Below, piece by piece: positions 32,904-43,770 of a stretch of DNA of 64,000 nt (its first letter is position 1; each line of letters starts with the position of its first letter). Both the position numbers and the translations under genes were made by a program. This DNA is from Hyparrhenia diplandra (lineage: Eukaryota; Streptophyta; Magnoliopsida; Poales; Poaceae), in contig JADLZK010005828.1 in the NCBI GenBank assembly GCA_015847255.1, positions 310,001 to 374,000 of the forward strand. Reading direction: 5' to 3'. Under the pieces are notes generated by a model that saw nothing but the letters and a program-made list of their open reading frames with translations, did not search any database and was not told where the DNA came from.

Positions 32904-35900
32904 TCATTCTGCTACACTTAGTTCCCGTTCAATCTCTTCGAGTGATCGCCCCTTGGTCTCGACCACATTCCCAGCTATGTAAAGAACTCCAAGGGCGCAC
33001 ACTGATGCAAATCCCAAATATACATTGCTGATCCCGAACTTGTTGACGACACTCAAGAAATACAGGCCAATAAAGAAATTGCATACCTGAAGAAAGAAGA
33101 AGAAAAACAGGTTAAGGACTCAACGGTATAGCCAAGGAAGGAATAAAATATTTTTAACGGAGCGAATTGCTGAAGCTTTTACTAGTAATGCCTTCAAAAT
33201 TCAAACTAAACCTATCTACCAGAGCAATCGATATTAATCAAGGACAATAAGAAAACAAGCTTAACATGCCCAAACATTCGATCCATCTTTATTCCACAGA
33301 GCAATTATCTTACCTTGTATTTTGCAAAATCATGTGTCACAAATTATGTAGTGGCATAAGAAAAACAAAGCAAGATATACCACAATGAATAAAACAGAAT
33401 GTGATTGCTTGGGACTCAATACAATTATATACAGTTGGTACATTAGCGTATTTTTGTATGAACAGTCGTGACTCACCCAGTGCATGCCTAGAGATAATGC
33501 AACAGCCTTGGCCCTTATTCTGGAGGCAAATATTTCAGGAAGAAGTAGGGCTGGAACAGGACCAGCTCCTAGAGCAAAAGACAGCACATACCTGCACAAA
33601 ATCATACTCCAGTTATGTCAAACATTCAAGTTATACACAATAGAATCAGCAAAGACCAAACAAGATGAATCATTAACAACTTACAGAACAGTGCCAACAA
33701 CAGCAAGAGTACCAGAATAAGGTGCCAGAGCTTTCCAGGTGAAGGACAATGCTAGGAGTAGCATTGAAGCACCCTTTCAAGGGAAAAAAAAATGAATATG
33801 AACCCTCCATTTGCTGATTGAGAGAAAAAGATAAACACATGATTTGTTGAACACAAGGGCATTACCATTCCAGAAAAGCTTGTCATCAGAAGGCTTTTCC
33901 TTCCTTGCTTGTCCATTAGAGAAGATGCAATCATGGTGCCTACAAATAAATATATATACATATATATGCCCCCATCAGAAAACATGTTTTGTACTTTAAT
34001 CAATATTAAAATCTTATTATGCTAAATAAACTTACCAAAAACATTGGCTGCTCCAACAAGAGCACTAGCAGCAACATCAGATTGAATGCCTGCATTGCGG
34101 AAAACCGATGTAGAGTAATATACAACGGCATTTATACCAGCAAGCTGCTGGAACAAAAACAGTGCTGCCCCCACACTCACAACTGCAAATGAAAGATATA
34201 TCAGAAAACATGTCTTGTGGCATCCTCACCAAAGTATCAATTCCTTGACATTTTAGGTTGTATGCAGTCAACATATCAAAACTTTCATTATCAATTATTT
34301 TGTGTATATTTAATTGGATATTACAAAAGCTACAGTTGTAAAAAAAAGAATTTAATAATCGTACAACTTTGTGATGGTTTCTCAATGTTGTAAAGGACAA
34401 ACTAGTAGTCAAAGTTGTGTCTTCGGGGACTGTATCAATCAAGAACATTGCTTTTGGTGACTGGAAGAACTAATTTAGGTTGTTCAGATGTAACTATGAG
34501 TGATGACATATGTGCATGAAACACAAGGCCATTCCAAATGTAATAGCATAAAATCAATTAACATACTTATCTTCCTGATAAGTAATGAATACGAGTTTCA
34601 GTTCCCATAGACACGACTTAAATTAAGCAATTGCTATGGACCAAACCACTTCCAACCCATTAAAAAACTTTGGAATTCCAAGAACCATCAATTTCTGGTA
34701 AAACGGCAGATATTTCCACCAAGTTATTAACTCCATTAGATATTGGATGATGCTAGCAATAGAATGGAATGAGGAGAAAATAATCAGAGAATATTTCGTC
34801 ATGCAACTTTTTGTGGGGAACCAAATTTGCAAATTCTGGAACTGTCAAAACAAAACTACCTTTCCAGTAACGTTTGCTGAAAAGATCAAACCAGCCAGCT
34901 TCGGGCTCAGAAGAACTTTGGCCGCTAGCTCTCAGATCATACATAATTTCGGTAACCTTTTCTTTTCCATAAAGTCTTTTTACAGCTGATTCTGCTTGAA
35001 TAACCTTTCCTTGCTGCAGTTAATGCCAGAAAAGTAATTCTTGAGTATTGTGCCAAAGTCTGGAGGCCAAAGTACACAGCATGTTCAAATAATTTGCAAA
35101 CAGAAACCTGGAATAGCCAACGAGGGCTTTCAGGCGAAAAGGCCATTCCTACAGCCAGCAAAATGGATGGAACTACAGCAATTCCAAACATTGTCCTCCA
35201 CCTGATTAAATAGAGTTACAAATGATGAGAGCATGAATATAATCCATATATCAAATGGAATTTGTCTCCATATGAATTGCATATCTAGATGTAATTTATA
35301 GATAGAAAGGTTGGATAAGAAATGTGCAGTTCTTCCACTGTCAATATTTCAATATTGCTTCCGTTAATCAAGAAGTAAAATGAAGCGGGGAAACAAATGG
35401 ACAAGCTGATGGAAAGCTTACCAGGCAGGATTTCCTTTCAAAGGCAATCCAGCTAACAAAGCTGCAAGAATTCCAATGCAGATAAAAAGTTGATTAACAG
35501 AACCAAGTGTTCCACGAATTTCAGTTGGTGAAATCTGCAAGTACAAGAAGTTCATTTGTTGGAGATGTTCGTTAACACAGGCAGTAGCTATTGAACAAAG
35601 ACAGAAGTAACTGTAACATATCACAATAGCATTAGGTCTTGAACAAAGCAATTGTCACTTCAACATATCACAACCTCGGATATGTAAAGGGGTACAAGAG
35701 CAGATGAGATCCCAATACCAATTCCAGCAAGCAACCGACCAATAATCATGGTGCGGATATCTTGAGCTGTTGCACTGCAGATGTTTCTGTGTCAGTTTCA
35801 TATAAGATAACAGTGTACACTTACAAGTTACAACTAAATAGTTCAAAACATACCTCAAGAATGCACCTAGAGCAAGCGGTACTGCATCAAGGATGAATGT

Positions 35901-37580
35901 TCTTGTCCGCCCAAATTTATCTGCCAAAGATCCCCGGTAAAAGAACCTAGTGTTGCACCAGCCAGGGATGTGCTAACCACCCATCCTGAGTAACAAACAG
36001 ATGTATAGTGAAGCATAAGGCAAAAGCATATCTCACAGAAGCAACTATTATCATTGAGTGATTAGTCATCTATCAGCTACTTTAGAAAACATGACAATTG
36101 TATATGCCTTGGCAAAGAAAGCATTGCACTGCACAATCAATCCAAGTGCCAAAAGTTCCTTTACAAACATGGAGAACAAGTACGAGTAAGTTGAGCATGT
36201 AAAAGTATGTCATACCCTGTAAGACAGCATTTTCAGCAATCCCAAGATCCTTCGCGAGATATTCAAGCGCGCCATTGACCACACTACATTCCATGAAATA
36301 GATTCCTGCTATTATCCAACAGTTTTTGTGTTCACAAGAAAAGTGCAGAAAAGATGGAGCTATTTTACTTTCAGCTTGTTATTCATTTTCGCCAATTAAA
36401 ATGCTGTAAATTATGCTTTATCCAATTGTGTCTAAGAAACAATCATCTTGTAGCAGCGATGAAGTACATACCCAAGATGATAACCAAACAGAATAGCCCC
36501 CAAACAAGCAACACCAACATATGGCAGAACATGTCCTGAGGATTTAGCTTGAACCTTCTCCAGTGGAACATCTTCAGGGTCAACTGTATAAGATAGTCAA
36601 AGCGAGACATTAGCAGGGACTAAACACCATCTGCCATTTAAGTTTGCAGCAGAAAAGTTAGGTGCACATGAACATCATCTGCAACACCGAATGTGATGTA
36701 GTAATCTACACATCTCCTTACGTTATGGGTCACACAAAATACGTGAACTCTATAATCATGCAAATTCCTCTTCTGCATGTATTCTTATCCACTACTCTGG
36801 TTTCTAAAGAGTAACTTAATTTAACAGTGCGTGGCAATGTTCCTCCTGCCTTTCTTAAAACAAATATTTGAAACTCATCAGACAGCACTATTCAACATTA
36901 CACATAACATTTGCATTCATAGTAGAGACATTCAGCTCAGGATCATCGCTCCCACATGGTTCAGAGGGACCATACCAAATATTATGACAGCCTCAAAAAC
37001 CTGAATCAGACAATAAGCACGGCAGGTCCCCAACCAACCACCACCCAGGACGATCGCATCAGCTTATTCTGATAGTGAAAATGCACAACGTTTCCATGAA
37101 TCCCCAAACGCAAACACAACAAATTTGCTGAGCATAAAACATGCACTACCAAATCCATCGACCTTCGAATCCAATATCACGATCCCCTGGCAGCTGGCAC
37201 AGAATCTAACTGCAGTCAGCAGTTACAGTGCCCCTCTCCCCCAGTGCCACAAGCGTGTGTTCGTGACCCAACCCCCAACAGCATCGGATCCGCAATTCGA
37301 ACGCATCAATCAATCCGTAGTTCCCTCGAGACGCACCTGCGGCCGTGGCTTGCAAGCGCCCATAGCGCGGGCTCGCGCGGAAGAGGCCTCCGACACCGCC
37401 GCGCAGGTTGGCCATCTCGAGGCCGGCGAGATCCGCCGCCCGCGACCTCAGGCCGCCGCACCACCCACCGTTGCCCGTCGGCATCCGCACGCCGCAGGGG
37501 ATGTTGACCGCCGGCGACGACCTCCGATCGCCGCTCCACGAAGCGACGCACCCGCCGGCCGGTACCGCGCAGCGTATCAT
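32904..37580 (-). CDS. pGlcT: Plastidic glucose transporter (pGlcT), one-base frameshift
   Basis: Thirteen GT/AG exons: 37580-37337, 36583-36472, 36283-36216, 35985-35854, 35774-35675, 35534-35422, 35201-35108, 35013-34860, 34182-34036, 33939-33866, 33773-33685, 33591-33477 and 33086-32904. They give about 541 residues. Exon 1 is an Arg/Gly/Ala-rich plastid transit peptide starting MIRCAVPAGGCVAS. The rest is a 12-helix MFS sugar transporter of the inner envelope that exports glucose from starch breakdown. Motifs include VVNGALEYLAKDLGIAE, GRLLAGIGIGISS, FSPESPRWL, QQLAGINAVVYYS, GRKSLL, PALLLPEIFASRIRAKAV and ETKGRSLEEIE. In exon 4, at the plus-strand CCCC run 35932-35935, one base is missing: GSFTG must shift frame to reach SLADKFGRTRTF. 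Everything else is intact, so a base-calling error is likely; a real null allele is the alternative. Confidence 0.93.
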
Positions 37581-37603
37581 CTTCTTAACGATGGTCACTG
37601 TTC

Positions 37604-37754
37604 CTGCGATCGCACACCACCACCACCACAGAAAATTTACTGTCTCTGTATAGCTAATTAAAAATAGGTTAAAAAAAGGTCGCGACAATTTAGCAGTGAG
37701 TTGACTAGTGGCAGTGGGTACTAGTAGCAGTACTACGTTCGCTCGCGGCCTTAC
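37604..37754 (-). other. Leader intron of pGlcT
   Basis: A donor AATCGAAG/GTAAGG at 37754 and an acceptor GCGATCGCAG/GAAC at 37604 frame a 151-base intron in the 5' UTR, 24 bases before the ATG. Leader introns are common in grass genes and often raise expression; that role here is inference. Confidence 0.55.
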
Positions 37755-38445
37755 CTTCGATTAGAAGCTCGGCGAGGTCTCCGTTTGGGGAGATTCGAAA
37801 TGCGATTATAAGATAGGACGACGAGGAAGACGAAGAGGAAGGACGATGCCTTCGCAAGATCTGATAGTTGCGAGGCCAAGCAGCGGATGAGGCCGGAGCT
37901 TTCCTCCCTCACTTTTTTAGGTTTTTTTTCGGTTTTTTTATGTGATGACAAGTTTTCAGGTTTCGGCGGTGGCTACACGAGTCGGAGGAGGAGGACTTGC
38001 CGTGCTGGCAACGACGTCGACACGTGCACCGGATAAGAAGCGTCCGAATCGATAACAGCAAAAGAAATTTGGCAACGGAGAAAGCGATATCCACACGCAT
38101 GCGGCCTGGTAAGACGTGTGTTTCAACTCGTTGCTAACACAGCCCGGCCCAATCGAAAGCTACAGTGTGGCAACCAGAGAGTTTGTTTGCCCCGTATCAA
38201 TATCGGCTCGGCCCGACTTTGCCCAATTGTTCAAGGCGAGAGGGTAAATCTGCTGATTTTTTTTTTTTTTTTTTTCTTTATTTCGTTCAAGTTCAAATTT
38301 TACATCCTAGTTACATTACATCCATATATTCTTTTGATTTAATGACAAAGCCTCAACCACTCGGTTGCTACTATTTCAATCTATATCTATATTCTCGATA
38401 TACATAAATTTAAATTTATATCTATATCTAATATATCTCTAATAT

Positions 38446-38760
38446 TGTCGGTGTTCAAAACAAAGTGATTCCCGGGATGTCGACAATGAATTTATATTGT
38501 TGTGTGTCCCCGCCCGGATGGCGTGCGCGAGAGTGGACACGAAAGGTTTATCCTGGTTCAGGCCATGGGGGGCCCTACATCCAGCAGTAGTAGTTTTCGT
38601 GTTACCTCGCACCGTTTGTGCTTGTAGCAGGGGGGAATACAAGCGGTCACGGAAGAGGGAAAGTCCCAAGTCCCGTGGCGTGAAACTGCAGTGTATGAAA
38701 AGAAAAAGTCCTCCTTTGAGCGGGTCATCCCCTCCTTTTTAGTTTAAGGAAGGTGAAATC
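38446..38760 (+). mobile_element. Gypsy-type LTR fragment
   Basis: It begins TGTCGGTGTTCAAAACAAAG and contains GACACGAAAGGTTTATCCTG GTTCAGGCC, the signature of a family of grass LTRs. No second terminus or target duplication is visible, so this is a truncated LTR. Confidence 0.45.
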
Positions 38761-39331
38761 TTTATACTTGGCAATCCTATTGTTTGGGTTATGTGTTAGT
38801 AGTCTGAGGTCTTATGTCTTCGTGGTCGAGGCCCGAGGCTAGGCTACCCGTCTGGCATAGATGTTAGAAATTTTAGCAAAAACATCATTTTTCAGAAGAC
38901 GTTTTGTTTGTTTACAGTAAATATTATCCGACCATGGGTTAACTAGGCTCAAAAAAGAATCGCCTCGTAATATACATCTAAACGTGTAATCGCCATTTTT
39001 TTACCTACATTTTATACTCCGAACATATGTCTTTTGGTGTATTTAATGTGATGTGACGGAGAGAGAGTGTAAATTGGGTTAGAAATTTTAGCAATCTAGA
39101 CAAGCCCCACTGACACATGCATGCAGATTTGTCAACAAAGCTGACGAGCTCTATGGCGGATTTAAAAGCGACAATTATTGTAAAAAAAAAGCGACAAGTA
39201 CAATATTAATGGTTGCTATGAGTCGTTTCAAAATAATAAACTGTCAAAAGCATTCGTTTCAGAATATGATGAAGGCGCTGTCAGGCGTGCTCCTGCAAGA
39301 AACACTGTCTAATGACTAGACGTTGATTATT

Positions 39332-39573
39332 GCTCTCTCCGTTTCACAATACTTGTAATTATTTGACTCATATAAACCGTGTTTTGACCGCCGCCTTATT
39401 CAAATTTTTTATGTAAATTATAAAACAAACAAAACGTCATTACAATATCTTTAGTGATGTAATAAGTCATAACAAAAGTGGTAATATTTATTAAAAAAAG
39501 TTGAATAAGACGAGAGGTCAAACACGCTTTATATGAAATCATAGAATTGTAAGTATTGTGGAACGGAGTGAAG
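39332..39573. mobile_element. Stowaway-like MITE
   Basis: The terminal inverted repeats are CTCTCCGTTTCACAATACTT and AAGTATTGTGGAACGGAGTG. It is the same family as the inner element at 42178-42421, with which it shares nearly its whole length, including CAAAACGTCATTACAATATC. Confidence 0.8.
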
Positions 39574-40200
39574 TACTACCCGTGTCTGCAGGGACCTGAT
39601 GACCGTGTAAACAACCCGTATTTAACTCGACTGTGGTGCACTCCGTATGGTACAGTACTAGTGGTGGTGGCGGGCGCTAGCTAGTACTGGAACACGTAGC
39701 TGGACTGGACCGACCACGCAGCAATTGGCCGGGCAAACACGTTAGAAACCGAAAGGGAAAAAATACTCAGGTTCTCAGGCCGCACAATTGACTACCAAGG
39801 AGCTGCCCCCTCTCTTCTGATAAATGGAGAGTGGCAGATAAATAAGGAATCAAAAGCATTCTCAGGCTCCCAGAGAACCGGTCAGCCCTTTGTTATTAGA
39901 ACTGTGATGCTGCCTCTCCCCCCTTCTGTTCTGATTCTTGTCTTGCCGATCACTGGCTTGCCAGAGAGAGCTGAAATTCCCAGGATCTCCGGGGCCTTCT
40001 TTGGGGGAGCATGGATTCGCTTGTCCTAAAGAGTAGCTTCACCTTCCTCCTTGATGATTGTAGATGTGGTTATGTTTTGCTTCACCTTAACTGCTGACGC
40101 ACCTAGCAAGCCAGAAGAAGGCAAATCACAACACAGATTAAACTAGAGGTTTGTGTTCCTAGCAATAATATACTGCCAAACTGAAATACCTTTATAGACT
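39574..40200. other. Unassigned stretch before the orphan ORF
   Basis: No gene is firmly supported. A short frame starts with ATG at 40011 (MDSLVLKSSFTFLLDDCRCG) and ends within 30 codons. It could be an upstream ORF in the leader of a transcript reaching the 40201 ORF. Confidence 0.3.
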
Positions 40201-40659
40201 TTGAGTGTAGAAAGCTATGAAACTTTTTGTCATCGGTGCAATCTTGCTTGTTCCCGTGCAGAACTTAATGCGGCTGCAACTGATGCTCTACAAGGGGGTC
40301 TATTCAAAATAAGGATAGTTAGTCTTGGTCGGCTGTCTACAGCTCCAAGGTGCTATAATGTTCTCCGTGTGCCTGTATACACCAGGAGCTGCGAATGTGA
40401 TCAAACACAGACTTTGTTGCAGCTCTCTTCTTTGTGTACCCGTCTAGTCAATATACGGGCTCAGCTGGCTGTAATTCAGACTGCAAATGCAGTTACTCCA
40501 CGGGTTTGTGAGCAATTAGCGGATATAAAGGTACAGGCTTTACGAATGAAGGATGCAGGTCAAGGGTATCTCCCGAAGATACGGAAAGGTTCTCTTTTAT
40601 CGGACAAGAATCTTAGATCTTCTTTGGGGAAATTGCGTGTGTCGCCGATAACGTGTTAA
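40201..40659 (+). CDS. Orphan 152-residue ORF, unknown
   Basis: An ATG-to-stop frame of 152 residues, unusually long for this AT-balanced region. It has 7 Cys (CHRCNLAC near the start, CECDQ in the middle), a Leu/Gln-rich central helix-like part and a basic C-terminus (KIRKGSLLSDKNLRSSLGKL). I recognise no family. The last 600 bases before the copia LTR look like an AT-rich 3' UTR. It could be a lineage-specific gene, a captured exon carried by a transposon, or chance. Confidence 0.35.
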   Translation: MSVESYETFCHRCNLACSRAELNAAATDALQGGLFKIRIVSLGRLSTAPRCYNVLRVPVYTRSCECDQTQTLLQLSSLCTRLVNIRAQLAVIQTANAVTPRVCEQLADIKVQALRMKDAGQGYLPKIRKGSLLSDKNLRSSLGKLRVSPITC

Positions 40660-40789
40660 GCACCAGTGAAGATTTATTTGTTTTTTAGCAATAGTATTGC
40701 TAATTTACGTGTGGAGGTATTGAATTTATTACGCACTAACATGGAATTCCAGTAGTGTGTTGTATTGTAATAGCTAGTATTGTAATTGT

Positions 40790-41132
40790 TGTTAAAAAAC
40801 CGCCGTAGAACCACGAACCATCGAGCACACAAGAAGTCACAAAGAGAATGTTGGGAGGAATGGAGGCTCTCTCTATTATTGAGTCACTTACATGGATGCC
40901 ATTACAATGGGGGCTAGCCCCTATTTATAGGGAGAGGCTATGGGTAGCACTCCCCAAATATCTCCTCTAGATATTTTGCTCCCTAGATATGTCCACTACA
41001 CTCTAGAGACTTCTCTTGCTTACTAGAGTCCCACTAGAGTCCACCATACTCTAGACTCTTCTCTTATTCCCTAGAGTGTTGGATATTTTCCTCCTTGCTT
41101 TGAGATTCACCCACACACATGATTTCACAACA
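40790..41132 (-). mobile_element. Copia 3' LTR
   Basis: It runs from TGTTAAAAAACC to TTTCACAACA on the plus strand (343 bp) with TG...CA ends. Read on the minus strand, the purine-rich CCAAGGGAGAG immediately precedes its start, as a polypurine tract should before a 3' LTR. The adjoining internal sequence is copia RNase H. Confidence 0.8.
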
Positions 41133-41997
41133 CTCTCCCTTGGGTGAATCGCGCATGTGTACATGCCTCGTTAAAAACTCCCCCAAAAACCCCGTTGGGG
41201 AAAAAGGGTAGGAGAAAAGAGTACATTCACACGCACCGGCCATGTTTTGTTGCCTCGTTAAAAACCTTGTATGAGAAAACCCGGTGGGAAAAACTCACCA
41301 AGGGAAAAAGAGTACAACAGTTGATGCTTCAGTCGGTCTTCGGGACCGACTTGTGATCTTCAGGATCACGACCATGGGCTATGTTCTTGGGGGTATGTCT
41401 CCCCCCTAAACCCTGCAACTCTTTGAGCCGCCTCATGCCAATTTCACGGACACACTTATAGAAACTAGAGGCGGGCAGGGACTTGGTGAACAAGTCCGCA
41501 AGATTGTCATATGATCTTGCTTGCGGGATCTTTATTTCCCCGCTCTTTCCGGAGCTCATGGGGATAAAGAAACTTTGGAGCAATATGCTTTGTGAGATTG
41601 CTCTTCACATAGTCCATGTGCATCTGTGCAACACATGCTGTATTATCTTTATAGATAATGGTGGAGGTGTTAGCGATGTTTAGACCACATGACTTACGGA
41701 TGTGGTTAATCATTCGTTACAACCAAACACATTCTGTCTCGGCTTTATATAGGGCAATTATCTTTTAGTGGTTGGATGATGTGGCAACCAAGGTCTGTTT
41801 CATAGACTGCCATAAAATGGTTGCACCACCACAGAGAGATACGTAACCAGTCTAGGATTTGGCTTTTATGCGGGTCAGATATTTAGCCAATCTCCACATA
41901 CCCTACCATGGTTGGGATTTGGTTCTTCGGGAACCACAGACCAAGATCTTAGCACCAACTTATATAGTTCACTCGGGACTTTATCTTTAGTAGTGAA
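41133..41997 (-). mobile_element. Copia RNase H / integrase-proximal remnant
   Basis: Minus-strand frames show the copia end region: MKQTLVATSSNH, IIALYKAE, VIYKDNTACVAQMHMDYVKS-like (here IIYKDNTACVAQ), DNLADLFTKSLP and IGMRRLKEL. Several frameshifts and stops separate them. The 5' part of the element is missing. The fragment ends where an MITE starts at 42000. Confidence 0.8.
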
Positions 41998-41999
41998 TA

Positions 42000-42465
42000 C
42001 TCCCTCCATTCTAAATTATAGTTCACTCAGGCTTTTTTAGATTCATTTCTTTTGTTATGTATCTAGACATAGTGTATAACTAGGTGCATAACAAAATCAA
42101 TGTATCTAGACATAGTGTATAACTATGTACATAATAAAATCAATATATCTAACTAGGTGCATAATAAAATCAATGTACTCCCTCCGTTCCACAATACTTG
42201 CAATTCTTTGACTCATATAAATTGTGTTTATTTTGCTTTCGTCTTATTCAAAAATTTTTATGTTAATTATAAAACAAACAAAACGTCATTACAATATCTT
42301 TAGTGATGTAATAAGTCATAACAAAAGTGGTAATATTTATTAAAAAAAGTTGAATAAGGCGAGAGGTCAAACACAGTTTATATGAGTCAAAAGAATTGCA
42401 AGTATTGTGGAACGGAGGGAGTATCTAGAAAAGTCAAAGTGAACTACAATTTAGAATGAAGTGAG
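42000..42465. mobile_element. Outer Stowaway-like MITE, interrupted
   Basis: The ends CTCCCTCCATTCTAAATTAT and ATAATTTAGAATGAAG-type right end (ACAATTTAGAATGAAGTGAG) are flanked by TA at 41998-41999 and 42466-42467. Inside is a triplicated block around CATAGTGTATAACTAGGTGC. A second MITE is inserted at 42178. Confidence 0.8.
42178..42421. mobile_element. Inner Stowaway-like MITE nested in another
   Basis: CTCCCTCCGTTCCACAATAC at the left and GTATTGTGGAACGGAGGGAG at the right are perfect inverted ends. TA is duplicated at 42176-42177 and 42422-42423. Removing the insert restores the AATGTATCTAGA block of the host MITE. Confidence 0.9.
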
Positions 42466-43586
42466 TATATAGGAATTCTAATCAAATGTGGAAGGATATC
42501 TCTATTTCTCTTCTCTCTTTGTCTATATTTTTATTCTCTTTCCTGCAGTCGTGTGAAGCAATAAACACATATCACTTATTTTGATTCATATATAACACAT
42601 ATATTTAGGGGTGCACTAGCTAGACAGACGTCCCCAGCTTCAGTTCCAATTGATTCATATGTGAAGCTTGTGTACTTCTACTCTTGCCATTCTACCGTGT
42701 CCACTCTTTGATACACTAAATTGTGTAAACTTAGAGTATGTACCACTGCTTGTAGCTTCTTGCCGCTAAAATATATGTGTTTGTTGTAAAAACAACACCA
42801 TTGTAGCTAGCCATGTCAGCTCCCTCCCTAGGTTTTAAACCTGACCTAGTTGGTGCGGTCAGGTTTTGCAACTTTGTCAAAATGCAGAATAAACCTCAGC
42901 ATTGCCTTTGTCTCATGAAAACAATCGAAAAACCTAGAAAGAACACTTAATTTAGAGTTCGATGAGAAAATGACAACTTCAAAAATTTTCACCAAGCAGA
43001 ACCAGGCTAGACTAGGTTATTCCAAGGTTGATGATATATAGAAAACATACAAAATTAAAGGATATTTGGGATAAAACCACCCTCTCTCGAGGTCGATGGA
43101 TGCATCCAGACACTACAAACACACAGCTAAACTAAGATCTATAAAGACATTCACAATGCATACTCTCTACCATAAAGTCTAAAGATATTTATTACCTTAG
43201 AGGTATCCTAGACTTTTGGAGTCTAAATAAGACTTAGAGTCTTGGTTTTTTTCTCCCTATCTCTTCCGTAAATATAATACCACTAGTTAAGCGCCCGTGC
43301 GTTGCTACGGGATAATTAAATTTTATATAAAAACACATAGATCGCATGATAAGATAACAATTCTATAAAATTAAACAATGATAGGTTTTTACCCCGGCGT
43401 TGTTACAGGGGACAGCTAAACTTTTGTACTAAACAACAATCACATAATAAGATAATACTTTGAAATTAAATAACAACATTAAAGTGTCATTTAATTAAAA
43501 AAGCAAAATTCATGAAATTAACAAAGTTACGAAGAGCGGCATCATGACCGTGGGATCTTTGTCACCACAATTTTATAGATTACATA
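42466..43586. other. AT-rich repeat-derived stretch
   Basis: No gene. At 43145-43275 there is a sequence related to 48590-48720 (TCACAATGCATACTCTCTAC and AGTCTAAAGA). At 43285-43320 lies GCGCCCGTGCGTTGCTACGG, a block widely seen in grass non-coding repeats. Confidence 0.35.
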
Positions 43587-43770
43587 GGCCCCTGTTTGGT
43601 TTAGAAAAGTCCTAGGACTTTTTTAGTCCCGAGGACTAAAAAAAAAGTCCCACTAAGAGAGTCTTTTTGAGACTAATAGGAAAAAAGTCTCTAAAAGTCC
43701 CTACCTGTTTGGTTTCTCGGGGACTTTTTAGTCCCGGGACTAAAAAGTCCCTCAACCAAACAGGGCCATA
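43587..43770. mobile_element. MITE with CCCTGTTTGG termini
   Basis: Left CCCCTGTTTGGTTTAG and right CTCAACCAAACAGGGCC are inverted ends. Inner inverted blocks AGTCCTAGGACTTTTTTAG and GGGACTAAAAAGTCCC make the element nearly one hairpin. The TAG/ATAG flanks suggest a 3-4 bp target duplication, unresolved. Confidence 0.65.
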
